32,783 bases of DNA from Pseudomonadota bacterium (GCA_027487515.1 JAIYDL010000004.1:1-32783); one strand, 5' to 3'. Shown: positions 15,162 to 23,437, counted from the stretch's first letter. Numbers and translations are program-made. Notes: generated by a model not told the origin, from the letters alone.

Positions 15162-15617
15162 CTATGCTGAAACATCTAAGAATTGTTTGTCTTGCTCGGA
15201 AAGAAAGGACTTCACGTCGACGATGGTGATGATGCGGTCCTGATGGTTCACGAACCCTTTGACGTACTCGAGGGCGATCTTCCCCGCGATCTTCACGTCC
15301 TGGACCGACGCCGAGTGGATGTGGATCACGCTCTCCACGCGGTCGATGGAGGCCCCCATGATACCGGTCTCCGTTTCACAGATGAGCATCGTCTGCTTCC
15401 CCTGGTATCGTTCGCCGATCCCCATTTTCTTCCGGAGGTCAATGATCGCGACGATGACCCCTCGCAGGTTGATCATCCCCGAAAAGTGCTCCGGCATGTT
15501 CGGCACCGGCTTCGGTTTAATCATTTCGACGACCTCATGGAAATCGAGCAGCGGAGAGGCGTAGAGCTCGTCGTCGATGCAAAACACGAGGTAGCGTTCG
15601 TTTTCTAGTTCGTTCAT
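15162..15617 (-). CDS. cheW: CheW chemotaxis adaptor
   Basis: A 151-residue CheW domain: RYLVFCIDDELYASPLL, then the characteristic FSGMINLRGVIVAIIDLRKKMG, and ASIDRVESVIHI later. CheW couples receptors to CheA in signalling arrays. It follows cheA with no gap: the cheA TAA immediately precedes the ATG, and GGGGAGG lies eight bases upstream. The C-terminal part (GFVNHQDRIITIVDVKSFLS) closes the SH3-like fold. A normal-length member of the family, encoded between the kinase and receptor as expected. Confidence 0.95.
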   Translation of the reverse strand: MNELENERYLVFCIDDELYASPLLDFHEVVEMIKPKPVPNMPEHFSGMINLRGVIVAIIDLRKKMGIGERYQGKQTMLICETETGIMGASIDRVESVIHIHSASVQDVKIAGKIALEYVKGFVNHQDRIITIVDVKSFLSEQDKQFLDVSA

Positions 15618-17318
15618 TTAGGCGGCCTCCCCAGAAGTCTTTAGGAATTTAAAAAATCTTTGAATGATCGCGGAGATGTCGAGGATGAGGCCCGGCTCCC
15701 CGTTCGGTAAGATGGTCCCACCCGAGACGGCGAACGAGCTGTCGAAGCAGGTGTTCAAGTCTCGGACCACACTCTGGTGTCGTCCGAGGATTGCCTCCAC
15801 GCCGATCGCGAGCCGACGACCGTTCACTTTTGTGACGAGCACCGGATAGTCATGCTCTGGCCGCGCAAGTGCGAGGTTGAACACCTCGCCCAGATGGATG
15901 TAGGGAATCACCTTGTCTTTCATGAGAAACTTATTCTCTTTCGGGCTACAGCTCGGACTGAGGCTAATGACTTCCTCGATGAAGCTCAAGGGCAGGACGT
16001 ACTGCGTCTCGTTGACGGCAACGACCAAGGAGTCGACGATGCTCAAGCTCGTCGGGATGGTGATCCGAAACTTCGTCCCTTTCCCCTCCTCGCTTCCGAT
16101 GCTTATCTTGCCGTTGACTTCTTCGATGGTTCGCATCACCACATCCATTCCAACGCCTCGGCCGGAAACGTTGGTCACCGCCTCGGCGGTCGAGAACCCA
16201 GGGATGAAGATGAGGGCGTAGACCTCCTCCCGAGGGATCACGGCAGTCGGAGCGATCAGTTTCTTCTCGATCGCCTTCTCCAGAATTCTCTTCTCCGAGA
16301 GCCCCTTCCCATCATCGCTCACTGTGATCTCGATTCCCTCTTCGATCTTGGCGACGTTGATGCTGATGACCCCGCGCTCTGCCTTTCCTGCCTCGATCCT
16401 TTTCTCCCGAGGCTCGATCCCGTGGTCTACGGAGTTTCGAACGATGTGGGTCAACGGATCAAGCATTTTATCCAAGATGGTTTTTTCAATTTCAATCTCG
16501 TGACCGCTGACTTCCACGTCGATGTCCTTCCCGAGGGAGCGCGACAGGTCCTTGATGGCCCGATCGAGCCGTTGGAAGATTCCTCCGACGGGTGTCATCC
16601 GAAACTCGAACGCAGTGTCATAGATTTCTTTGGTGATCTTGTGACTTAGGTTCAGGGAGCTGTAGATGAGCTGACCCTGGAGCTTCGTTCCACAGTTTTC
16701 AAGCGCGTTCTGCAGAATCGACTGCTGGATTGAGAGCTCTCCGATCAGGTTTATGAGCGCATCAATCTTCTTGGTACTGATGCGGAGAATTTCCTCTTTG
16801 CTCTTCTTGGCCTCGACCTCAGTGCTTGGCCTATTCTCCGTGGTCGGAAGACTACTCTCGAGGACAGCGGAGGTACTGGCAGGTGTCGCCGCGTGTTCTT
16901 CAACCGCTTCGGCAGCACTTGCCTCGCCCGCGGCCGCCTTCGGTAGGGCACTAAAGTATTCATCCATGAAAGTTTGGGGATAGTAGTCACTCCTGGGCTC
17001 GGCCTTGAGCACATCCACCCAGGCGACCATTTGAGAGTGCGCAGCCAGAAGCATCCGTAAGGTCTGGACTGAGAGATCTTGCGTCGAGTTCTTCTGCTCA
17101 ACGATGACGTCCTCAACTCGATGAACGAACTGACTGAGCTTCATCAGCCCTACGGAAGCGGAGGACCCCTTGATGTTGTGGGCTATCCTCGAAAGGGAGT
17201 TGATGTGATCAGTGGTCACTTCTTTTTCTAAGCAGAGGCAGATTCCCTCCCACTTGATGAGCAACTCATCAACTTCTTCCAAGAAGAAACCCACCATTTC
17301 CAAGTCTAATTCTGACAT
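15618..17318 (-). CDS. cheA: CheA chemotaxis histidine kinase
   Basis: The 566-residue kinase has an N-terminal HPt domain with AHNIKGSSASVG (His47 is the phosphorylation site), a Pro/Ala/Ser-rich linker (about 120-175), a dimerisation helix pair (about 178-245), the ATP-binding domain with LTHIVRNSVDHGIE (N box), VSDDGKGL (G1) and SGRGVGMDVV (G2), and a C-terminal CheW-like regulatory domain (about 425-555). A separate CheY-binding P2 domain is not visible; the linker replaces it, so phosphotransfer may be less selective. It is the first gene of the operon; its ATG follows GAGG. No CheY or CheB receiver is encoded anywhere in this window. Confidence 0.95.
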   Translation of the reverse strand: MSELDLEMVGFFLEEVDELLIKWEGICLCLEKEVTTDHINSLSRIAHNIKGSSASVGLMKLSQFVHRVEDVIVEQKNSTQDLSVQTLRMLLAAHSQMVAWVDVLKAEPRSDYYPQTFMDEYFSALPKAAAGEASAAEAVEEHAATPASTSAVLESSLPTTENRPSTEVEAKKSKEEILRISTKKIDALINLIGELSIQQSILQNALENCGTKLQGQLIYSSLNLSHKITKEIYDTAFEFRMTPVGGIFQRLDRAIKDLSRSLGKDIDVEVSGHEIEIEKTILDKMLDPLTHIVRNSVDHGIEPREKRIEAGKAERGVISINVAKIEEGIEITVSDDGKGLSEKRILEKAIEKKLIAPTAVIPREEVYALIFIPGFSTAEAVTNVSGRGVGMDVVMRTIEEVNGKISIGSEEGKGTKFRITIPTSLSIVDSLVVAVNETQYVLPLSFIEEVISLSPSCSPKENKFLMKDKVIPYIHLGEVFNLALARPEHDYPVLVTKVNGRRLAIGVEAILGRHQSVVRDLNTCFDSSFAVSGGTILPNGEPGLILDISAIIQRFFKFLKTSGEAA

Positions 17319-17754
17319 GACTAAACCTCGCGTATCCTTCTCGAGGGTTTGTCTAAGAACTTTATTTTTTTTAAGGAAATATTAAGTTCTTCATTTCTTT
17401 ACAATTTCTTGACGTTAGGTTCAAAGTTCACGGCTTGTTTTTTTTAGAGCTTGGCAAAGATACCTCAATTTAACACAGCAAATCATCTCCGTAATTTCGG
17501 GCGCAAAATCTCCGAAAAAATGATCTTCATCATATTCACGAAACGAGTTCGAAGAGATGCAACCGGAGCGTGAAAGAGGGCCAGCGATACTCCCAACAAT
17601 CGAAACTGACCCTGACAGGGCAGCCGTGCCAGAGGATAAAATGAGGAACCATCGCACGGATCGGCAACGCCGCTACCCAACCAGTCTCGTCTGGTAATTT
17701 TCTGCCGTCGAAAAGGTGCCAAACCCGATAGAATAATCAGATACCGGGAGCCTT
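17319..17754. other. intergenic region between cheA and the HAMP-like gene (436 bases)
   Basis: The left third is AT-rich and contains the sigma-28-like promoter for cheA plus several T- and A-runs (for example 17363-17372 and 17441-17450). The right two-thirds is more ordinary in composition. Two short leftward open frames (17421-17657 and 17483-17722) are present but lack ribosome sites or homology. A candidate -10 (TAGAAT at 17730-17735) lies before the next gene without a good -35. I see no RNA gene or repeat. Confidence 0.6.
17338..17364 (-). promoter_or_regulatory. candidate sigma-28 (FliA)-type promoter of the chemotaxis operon
   Basis: Minus strand: TAAAGTTC (17364-17357), an 11-base spacer, CTCGAGAA (17345-17338). 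The FliA consensus is TAAAGTTT, 11 bases, GCCGATAA; the match is 7 of 8 and 5 of 8 with the exact spacing. The start would lie near 17331, giving a short leader that still holds GAGG before cheA. Confidence 0.5.
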
Positions 17755-18201
17755 ATGAAAGTTTATAAAAAAAGACTGCGCCTTCTCATCTATCCCAAGT
17801 TCCAGTTAACCCTTCTCTTTGGGAACTTTCTCCTCATGCTAACTGTACTGGGAAGCGTGTACTTCAGCGTGCACCGTTCGTTTGAAAACCTCGCAAGCAA
17901 TGGTGTGAAGGCCGGACTTACTTCAGATCATCCGTACTTCCAGCTTCTCACTTATCAGTTCGAGCACATCGCAAAGAACCTCATCGGAGCGTTCTTGATC
18001 GGCGGGGCCTTATCCACAGTCTGGATGCTCATCCTGTCAAACAAGCTTGCGGGGCCCATCCTTCGCTTAAAAGGGTACTTCCAGAACCTCACCCTCTACA
18101 ACTACAAGACCGTGGAATTCAGGAAAGGGGACTTCTTCACAGAACTTCCACCCCTCATCAACAGTGCCTTCGACCGCGTGATCAACAAAACCAAAGAATG
18201 A
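17755..18201 (+). CDS. small membrane protein with HAMP-like linker
   Basis: A 148-residue protein with two membrane segments, about 16-36 and 75-95, enclosing a short external loop of roughly 38 residues. After the second segment comes LSNKLAGPILRLKGYFQNL, which resembles the first helix of a HAMP domain, with its conserved Pro, and a charged tail. It could therefore relay a signal across the membrane, but it has no kinase, cyclase or methyl-accepting output of its own. The ATG follows GGGAG by five bases. Its stop overlaps the next start (ATGA), pointing to a joint function with that protein. Confidence 0.78.
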   Translation: MKVYKKRLRLLIYPKFQLTLLFGNFLLMLTVLGSVYFSVHRSFENLASNGVKAGLTSDHPYFQLLTYQFEHIAKNLIGAFLIGGALSTVWMLILSNKLAGPILRLKGYFQNLTLYNYKTVEFRKGDFFTELPPLINSAFDRVINKTKE

Positions 18202-18959
18202 TTCTCAACACGGTCAAAGTCATCGGCGCTCTCATTTGTTTGATGGGCCTCTTTCAGCTCTACACGACATCGTGGTCAGGGCCTGGCGAGGAGGAGCAAA
18301 AGGTCGTCACCCGCGTGGCGGACGAGCTTCTAAAGGACCCGTCATTCCTCGGGATGATCACCGGCCAGGCAGGCGGAAGGACCAGACCGTCGAACACCCG
18401 AACGGCTCCGCCGGGTCCAGCATCAGGCCCACCAGAAAAACAAAAATACAAAGAAAGCCTTCGTCGTTTTTTCGGTGATTCGGAAGCAGATGAGGCGATC
18501 AAAGATTTCATCGCAGAAAAGCATGCACACACTGAAGATGAAGAGGCCCTAGAGAAGCTTGCCAAAAAGCTCGCAGAGACTCCAGACACCTCCATGGAGG
18601 CCATCGAGCGAGCGTACTTCGCCATGCCGGGTGGTGTTCACGCGCAGGAGCACATCGACATGCTGGATCTAGTGTCGAGGATTTCTCTCACGGAGCACGG
18701 GAACCCGGGCCAGGCCACCGCCCTGGCAAAAGATCTCTTCAAGGGTGTCATCGATTCGAAAGTTGACCCGGTGAAAGAAGCTGATCCCCTAAGCAGCGTG
18801 GCCCTTCGGAGTTTCGTTTACCTGATGAAGATTGAGAGTGATCCGGCCGAACGGAAGAAATACGCCAACCAGTTCCTCCAGGATCACCGCAGCCCGGCGG
18901 TGAAGGCCGAACTCAAGCGGATCCTCGAGACCCACGACCCAGAGGCCAGCGATCAGTAA
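18198..18959 (+). CDS. membrane-anchored helical protein, unknown function
   Basis: This 253-residue protein starts with an uncleaved-looking hydrophobic segment (VKVIGALICLMGLFQLY, about 6-22) that anchors it in the inner membrane or acts as a signal peptide. A Gly/Pro/Thr-rich spacer (about 55-80) follows, then a highly charged alpha-helical body with TPR- or HEAT-like pieces near the end (DPAERKKYANQFLQDHRSPAVKAELKRIL). I cannot assign it. It is translationally coupled to the HAMP-like protein by ATGA. Its end overlaps the end of the convergent lipoprotein gene by seven bases, an unusual tail-to-tail arrangement with no terminator room between. Confidence 0.75.
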   Translation: MILNTVKVIGALICLMGLFQLYTTSWSGPGEEEQKVVTRVADELLKDPSFLGMITGQAGGRTRPSNTRTAPPGPASGPPEKQKYKESLRRFFGDSEADEAIKDFIAEKHAHTEDEEALEKLAKKLAETPDTSMEAIERAYFAMPGGVHAQEHIDMLDLVSRISLTEHGNPGQATALAKDLFKGVIDSKVDPVKEADPLSSVALRSFVYLMKIESDPAERKKYANQFLQDHRSPAVKAELKRILETHDPEASDQ

Positions 18960-21900
18960 CCGGCCGGCAGGGTGAAGAAGGACGGGTCAATCACTTCGTA
19001 CCCCGCACGGAGTACGGCATTCACATCGGAGCTTCTCCCACAGAAAGGTTGTTTGACATCCGTCGGTCCATTGACCTTTTTGATGAACGTCATCAACGCA
19101 ATGTGATACCTCGGGCCCTGGAAGTAATCGAGCGCGAACGGCTGTTCACCGCCTTTCGAGAGCTTGATGACCTCCGTGGCGCAGTCGAGGATGGGTGCGT
19201 GCGCCGACGGATTATTGAGGATCACTTTCCCATTTACCGTGACCCGTACGCCGTCATCACTGAGGGTGATGATGTGGTAGAATCCGCTCTCTTTATTCTC
19301 TGGGAGAGTGATGTTCCCTTTCGAAAAAATCGCGAACCATTCGATGAGCTTCTCACCGTTCTGATTCGTGAGGAATCCGTCAGAGGTTTTAAAGCCATCA
19401 TCGAACGCTTGGGTCGGAGTGTTAAAGTTAGAGAAATACACCGAGCTCGGTTGCTTAAATCCGCGCGGGTAGTCATCGAGGTTGTACCAATTCTTACCCT
19501 CGTAGAGTGTCGCGATCAGACCAAGTCTGTGTTTCGGAAATAAAGGGGCCGTTGGTTCAGTGAGGACTCCCCCGTCCAGCGGATTACAAATGAAGTTCTT
19601 CCTTTTGTTGCCCTTGTGACACAGGGTTTGCCCCTCCACCACCGGTTCCGGCATGGTGATGGGAATCGCGGCCAAAACTGCGCCGCTCTTTTCCCCTTGT
19701 CCGGTTTGCCCTGAGCTGTTCTCACCTAAGCATTTCCTGATTTTCTTCTGCGTGTAACAAAGATTCAACGGAGTCACCCCAACGTCGGTGACGGCTGTGG
19801 ATGCGACGAGGGCCGGGGACCCCTGTGGATTCGAACCCAGGCCCCAGCAATGAAGGTCATCTTTCACGACCGCACAGCCGCTCCCACCGGCGACACTCGC
19901 GGTCTTCACATCAGATTTAAAGAACGTGAGAAGAGCATTCTCAGAGCCGCGATTCATGGACGTGTTCTGTCCCCAGCACTTGAGGCCGCTCTTGACGATG
20001 GCGCAGGCGTTCAGGTCCTCTTCCTTGTCCACGAACACTCTCTTCGCGTGCTCCGTGATGATTGTGACCGGAGTGCCTGGATCAGCGATCACCGAGCTCT
20101 CCTTGGTCTGGACTGATCCGGCACTTCCACCACCGAAGCAGTTCACTTTTTCATGGACCACGAAGCATGCTGTATTCCTGCCGATGGAAATGTCCGTGAC
20201 CCCTGAAGGAATGACTTTCATCGGAAGCGGTGTCGGCTGGAACTGGTAGGATCCGGAGTTGACGACGAAGTCCGGTTGACCCCAGCACCAGAGTTGGTCC
20301 TTGACGATCGCACAAGCGTACGACGCGCCGATCTGAACCTTTTTCGCATCGGAGGAGATCACTGTTCTTGGTTCGAAGAATACGTTTTTCTGATCTCCGT
20401 CACCGCGCAAGAATTTTTCGTTGGAGCCCCAGCACTTCACAGCGCCGTCGACCACAGCACACCCAGTGGCCCATCCGATGTCAACGTTTGTGACACGCGC
20501 AGGAATGTACGTCTTCGGGGCAATGAACTCTCCTCCGGCACTGAAGCCGGTTTTTATCGCTGCCATCGATCCCCAGCAAATGAGCTCTCCGCGGATGACG
20601 CTACAAGCGCCACCGGCAGTTACGGAGAACTTCGAGTATCGTCCGGAGCTCGACTCTGGATCTGTCGACTCTTCTGTGTCCGCTGTGTACGGGTCTTCAC
20701 ACCGACTAAACGCAAACGAACCGGACAACACTCCGTCGTTCGAGCACGTTCGGGACTCTTGCTCGCAAGGCTCGGCGATCGTGGCGACGCCTGTTTTCCA
20801 GGCAGTAATAATTTTTCCGCCGGGAATTTTTTGGGAATCAAAGTTACACGACGCAGGGGTTTCTAATGAGTTGGCTTCGCTAGCGGATGCTGCTGAACCA
20901 GTGAGAGATCCGCCAGAGGAATCGGCCGAACTTGCAGGCGTGCGGCCCACTTCCCCTTGGTCCGAAGCCCTTGGAGGAGACAGGGGGGTCGTCGCTGGAG
21001 GGGCCGTTCCTCCGCCCTCTGGAGTCCCGGGTAACGTTGACCCGGAAGTGGTAGACGCCACTGCGTCGGTGGCAGGAACTGTTGCTCCTCCACCTGAAGT
21101 AACTGCGCTAACGGCTTCCGACCAGGGATCCGTTGACGATGGGGCGACGGGACCTTCGCTGAGTGAGGCAACGGCTGCAGATTCTGAACCATGTCCTGGA
21201 GTTGGTTCGACGACAAGCGAAGGAGTTCCAGGGGATGCTACCGGAGGAGAAGTATGGGTGCTTGAGGGCCCTGGGGTTGAGGAGTGGGCAACAACATCTG
21301 TCCCAAGGCTTCCGGATGGAAGACCAGACGGTTGCTCCCCTTCGGCGGTAGGAAGAGATGCTAGAGCACCGGAAGGTGACCCTGCCGATGATGCGCCCGG
21401 AGCTGAAGGATTGTTCGCAACTCCATCTCCAGTGACGGATGGAACGGACCCTGCTTCTCCTGAACCATGTGTTGTTTCATCGACCCCCCTTGTCGTTTCC
21501 GGGGTGCTTGAACCTGTCACGGGACGAGGAGAAGATGAACTGACTTGGATCACGGGTGAGTTCTCGAGACCAAAGGTCGCTCCCGATTGAGCTGACTCGG
21601 AAGTGAGGGTCTCAGTGGTTGTTCCAGGAAACTCAAGGGCAGGGTCCACAGAAGACGAATCAGTCAACGGGTTCACAACTCCACTCGAGGCCACAGCGGA
21701 AGCAGAGGGCCCAGACAATTGACCAGACGTTGGGCCCGAGGATGACCCTGATGGGGTTGAACTCGACAAGGCCAGCACCGGTGAGTCCATCGCTGGCGTC
21801 GCCGCAGGGCCGCTGTTTGCCAATGGTCCAACGGCGGTCGACCAGGGATCAGTTGCTGAGGGCGCTTCGGGACTTGCACTGCCTGAACCAACCGAGGCCA

Positions 21901-22657
21901 GATCAGAACCATTGCCACGATTCGTTTGAACCTCGACCGAAGGTGCCCCCGGAGGATCCGTCGGGGTTGGAGAATCGGTTATTGCCCCGGCGGTAGAAGA
22001 TTCGGAAGCGATGGGACCACTCGCGACATCATTCCTAGCGCCTGATGGAACTGCCACCGGGGTGTCTGTGCTCTTCGTTGCTCCTTCACCTCCAGCCACA
22101 GATTCTGAAGATGATGACGAGGGCCCTGGATTCATCGTTAGACCTGGAGCTGTGGCAGAAGTTTCATTCGGCGAGTCACCAGCCGTCGTTGAACCAATCG
22201 CTGATTCAGCTGAGGGAGAACCGGAGACTGGATCGCCCACGACTCCAGTCGCTGATCCTGGGGTTGAAGGGCGTGCAGCAGGACCAGAAGTGGTTGGGCC
22301 TGTTTCAGTCCTCGATGCTGAGGGCCCCGTCGTTGGTGTCACACCCGGAGTCGGCGCTAGAGAAGAACCTGAGGAGTCGGCAAGACCGACTTCCGCGCCG
22401 GAGATCGAGGATACGATCGTCGTTCCCAGGTCGAGCGTGGCTTCGGGGGTCGTTGAATCCGTGGCGCTCGTTGTTGCATCAGCAGGAGATAGAGAAGAAC
22501 CCGAGGAGGTTGCCGAAGCAGGGTTCGTCATCGGATTTTCTGAAGGATCTCCCACCGTTCTTTCTTCGGAGGTGGCAGAAGGTGTAGTTTTCGGTGAGCT
22601 ACCTCCCCCACTGCAGGCCAGGAGAGATAGCAGCGCGAGATAAAGGATGCTGTTCAT
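18953..22657 (-). CDS. large lipoprotein: low-complexity stalk, seven RCC1-like repeats, PA14-like C-terminus
   Basis: The 1234-residue product starts with a lipoprotein signal (LLSLLAC, lipidated Cys15 followed by Ser, so probably outer membrane). Residues about 17-603 are an extreme Ser/Thr/Pro/Gly/Ala stalk. A short Cys-rich module follows (CNFD... RTCSNDGVLSGSFAFSRC, about 604-655). From about 670 to 985 come seven RCC1-like beta-propeller units, each with C-x8-C-[W/F/L]-G. The last 190 residues resemble a PA14 domain (LIATLYEGKNWYN; ITLSDDGVRVTVNGKVI), which often binds carbohydrate. The whole reads as a surface adhesin on a long stalk. I chose the ATG at 22657 because it begins the signal peptide; the ribosome site is weak. 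Four dozen upstream in-frame residues have no signal character. Confidence 0.85.
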   Translation of the reverse strand: MNSILYLALLSLLACSGGGSSPKTTPSATSEERTVGDPSENPMTNPASATSSGSSLSPADATTSATDSTTPEATLDLGTTIVSSISGAEVGLADSSGSSLAPTPGVTPTTGPSASRTETGPTTSGPAARPSTPGSATGVVGDPVSGSPSAESAIGSTTAGDSPNETSATAPGLTMNPGPSSSSSESVAGGEGATKSTDTPVAVPSGARNDVASGPIASESSTAGAITDSPTPTDPPGAPSVEVQTNRGNGSDLASVGSGSASPEAPSATDPWSTAVGPLANSGPAATPAMDSPVLALSSSTPSGSSSGPTSGQLSGPSASAVASSGVVNPLTDSSSVDPALEFPGTTTETLTSESAQSGATFGLENSPVIQVSSSSPRPVTGSSTPETTRGVDETTHGSGEAGSVPSVTGDGVANNPSAPGASSAGSPSGALASLPTAEGEQPSGLPSGSLGTDVVAHSSTPGPSSTHTSPPVASPGTPSLVVEPTPGHGSESAAVASLSEGPVAPSSTDPWSEAVSAVTSGGGATVPATDAVASTTSGSTLPGTPEGGGTAPPATTPLSPPRASDQGEVGRTPASSADSSGGSLTGSAASASEANSLETPASCNFDSQKIPGGKIITAWKTGVATIAEPCEQESRTCSNDGVLSGSFAFSRCEDPYTADTEESTDPESSSGRYSKFSVTAGGACSVIRGELICWGSMAAIKTGFSAGGEFIAPKTYIPARVTNVDIGWATGCAVVDGAVKCWGSNEKFLRGDGDQKNVFFEPRTVISSDAKKVQIGASYACAIVKDQLWCWGQPDFVVNSGSYQFQPTPLPMKVIPSGVTDISIGRNTACFVVHEKVNCFGGGSAGSVQTKESSVIADPGTPVTIITEHAKRVFVDKEEDLNACAIVKSGLKCWGQNTSMNRGSENALLTFFKSDVKTASVAGGSGCAVVKDDLHCWGLGSNPQGSPALVASTAVTDVGVTPLNLCYTQKKIRKCLGENSSGQTGQGEKSGAVLAAIPITMPEPVVEGQTLCHKGNKRKNFICNPLDGGVLTEPTAPLFPKHRLGLIATLYEGKNWYNLDDYPRGFKQPSSVYFSNFNTPTQAFDDGFKTSDGFLTNQNGEKLIEWFAIFSKGNITLPENKESGFYHIITLSDDGVRVTVNGKVILNNPSAHAPILDCATEVIKLSKGGEQPFALDYFQGPRYHIALMTFIKKVNGPTDVKQPFCGRSSDVNAVLRAGYEVIDPSFFTLPAGY
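21061..21960 (-). repeat. diverged internal duplication in the lipoprotein stalk
   Basis: The block containing TDPWS(T/E)AV occurs twice, with its anchor GACCAGGGATC at 21120 and 21840, exactly 720 bases (240 codons) apart. The flanks are also alike: PG(A/T)PS(L/V)xVE before it and GPxA(T/V)PA(M/T)D after it. Identity at the DNA level is partial, so the duplication is old. Limits given are approximate; the rest of the stalk is similar in composition but not in register. Confidence 0.7.
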
Positions 22658-22975
22658 TGAATCATTATCGGATCGATTAGGTCTTCTAGTGAGAAAGATC
22701 TTTCTGGCCCCGTATGCCTTTGAATCAAGGTTAACTTTTAGGCCCTGGGATTTAATATGCCAGAACGGGTTGGCGGTTCTTGAATTCGGGTCGCTCAAGT
22801 TTTGGGCATTCCTGGAACGAAGGAGGGCCGTTCAATTCTCCAACTCCAAAGTCCCTACGGCTTCCCCTCCGGCAGAGTTTGAAAGGGGTCATGACTTCGT
22901 TCGGGGAGCGGACATTTGATCATCAGCGATGAAACTATTTGACTAGCCGTAGAAGAGTTCGGTATATCAAACAAC
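22658..22975. other. divergent intergenic region (318 bases)
   Basis: This lies between the starts of the lipoprotein and the PepSY gene. It holds the rightward promoter candidate at 22939-22968. I find no clear leftward promoter, RNA or repeat. An open frame at 22647-22919 on the plus strand has no ribosome site or recognisable product. Confidence 0.6.
22939..22968 (+). promoter_or_regulatory. promoter of the PepSY-GCL-FetBA operon, possibly giving a leaderless message
   Basis: TTGACT (22939-22944), 18-base spacer, TATATC (22963-22968). The expected start point, about seven bases past the -10, falls at or next to the ATG at 22976, and no Shine-Dalgarno sequence lies before that ATG. Confidence 0.5.
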
Positions 22976-23437
22976 ATGAAATCCTGGCGAAGTTCTCACC
23001 GCTACGTTGCTCTTCTTATTACCCTGCCGCTGCTTATGACGGTCCTGACCGGTATCGTCCTTCAGCTGAGGGATCAGTTCGAATGGATCCAACCCGCGCC
23101 GGTGAAATCACAAGCGATCGCTGGATCTTCTCTCCTAAGCTTGGAGGCCATCACGGAGCGCTTCAAGGACCAGGGTCTCGAACAGATCATCTACAAGCCG
23201 GCCAAAGGCTCGTTGGTCGTTCGGCTACGCGACGATGTCGAAGCGCACCTGCACCCCCAAACCGGTGAGATCCTCAAGCGCGCGACTCGAAGGACCACCT
23301 TTCTGATTGACCTCCACCAAGGCTCTTGGCTTGGGAAATTCGGTCAGTATGGAGTCCACGTCACAACCGGACTCGGGCTCCTCTTTCTGATCGTCTCCGG
23401 GCTCATCATCTATCCGTTCAAAAGGAAAAATTTATGA
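22976..23437 (+). CDS. PepSY-associated membrane protein
   Basis: A 153-residue inner-membrane protein with two hydrophobic segments (about 11-31 and 127-150) around a periplasmic PepSY-like domain (about 50-100: ITERFKDQGLEQIIYKPAKGSLVVRLRDD, then HLHPQTGEILKRA). The second half, LIDLHQGSWLGKFGQYGVHVTTGLGLLFLIVSGLIIY, has the His-containing helix pair of PepSY_TM proteins, often linked to metal or haem/iron reductase functions. It is a short, single-unit version of that family. It opens a four-gene operon; its stop overlaps the next start (ATGA). The start codon has no ribosome site, in keeping with a leaderless message. Confidence 0.82.
   Translation: MKSWRSSHRYVALLITLPLLMTVLTGIVLQLRDQFEWIQPAPVKSQAIAGSSLLSLEAITERFKDQGLEQIIYKPAKGSLVVRLRDDVEAHLHPQTGEILKRATRRTTFLIDLHQGSWLGKFGQYGVHVTTGLGLLFLIVSGLIIYPFKRKNL

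Noticed and set aside
15777..16649. plus-strand open frame of 290 codons opposite cheA
   Set aside because: Shadow of the well-conserved CheA frame; rich in His and Asp as expected for an antisense reading.
17421..17722. two short leftward open frames in the cheA upstream region
   Set aside because: No ribosome site, overlapping one another in different frames, start of one is a GTG with no support. A hydrophobic N-terminus of one (17657 start) was considered a possible signal peptide but is not convincing.
20421..21590. long plus-strand open frame (389 codons) opposite the lipoprotein stalk, and a second one at 22011-22643
   Set aside because: They are antisense to a GC-rich, low-complexity coding tract, which produces long stop-free shadows; composition is again low-complexity and there is no ribosome site or recognisable motif.
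22647..22919. plus-strand open frame of 90 codons between the lipoprotein and PepSY genes
   Set aside because: No Shine-Dalgarno sequence or promoter, overlaps the lipoprotein start, no homology visible.
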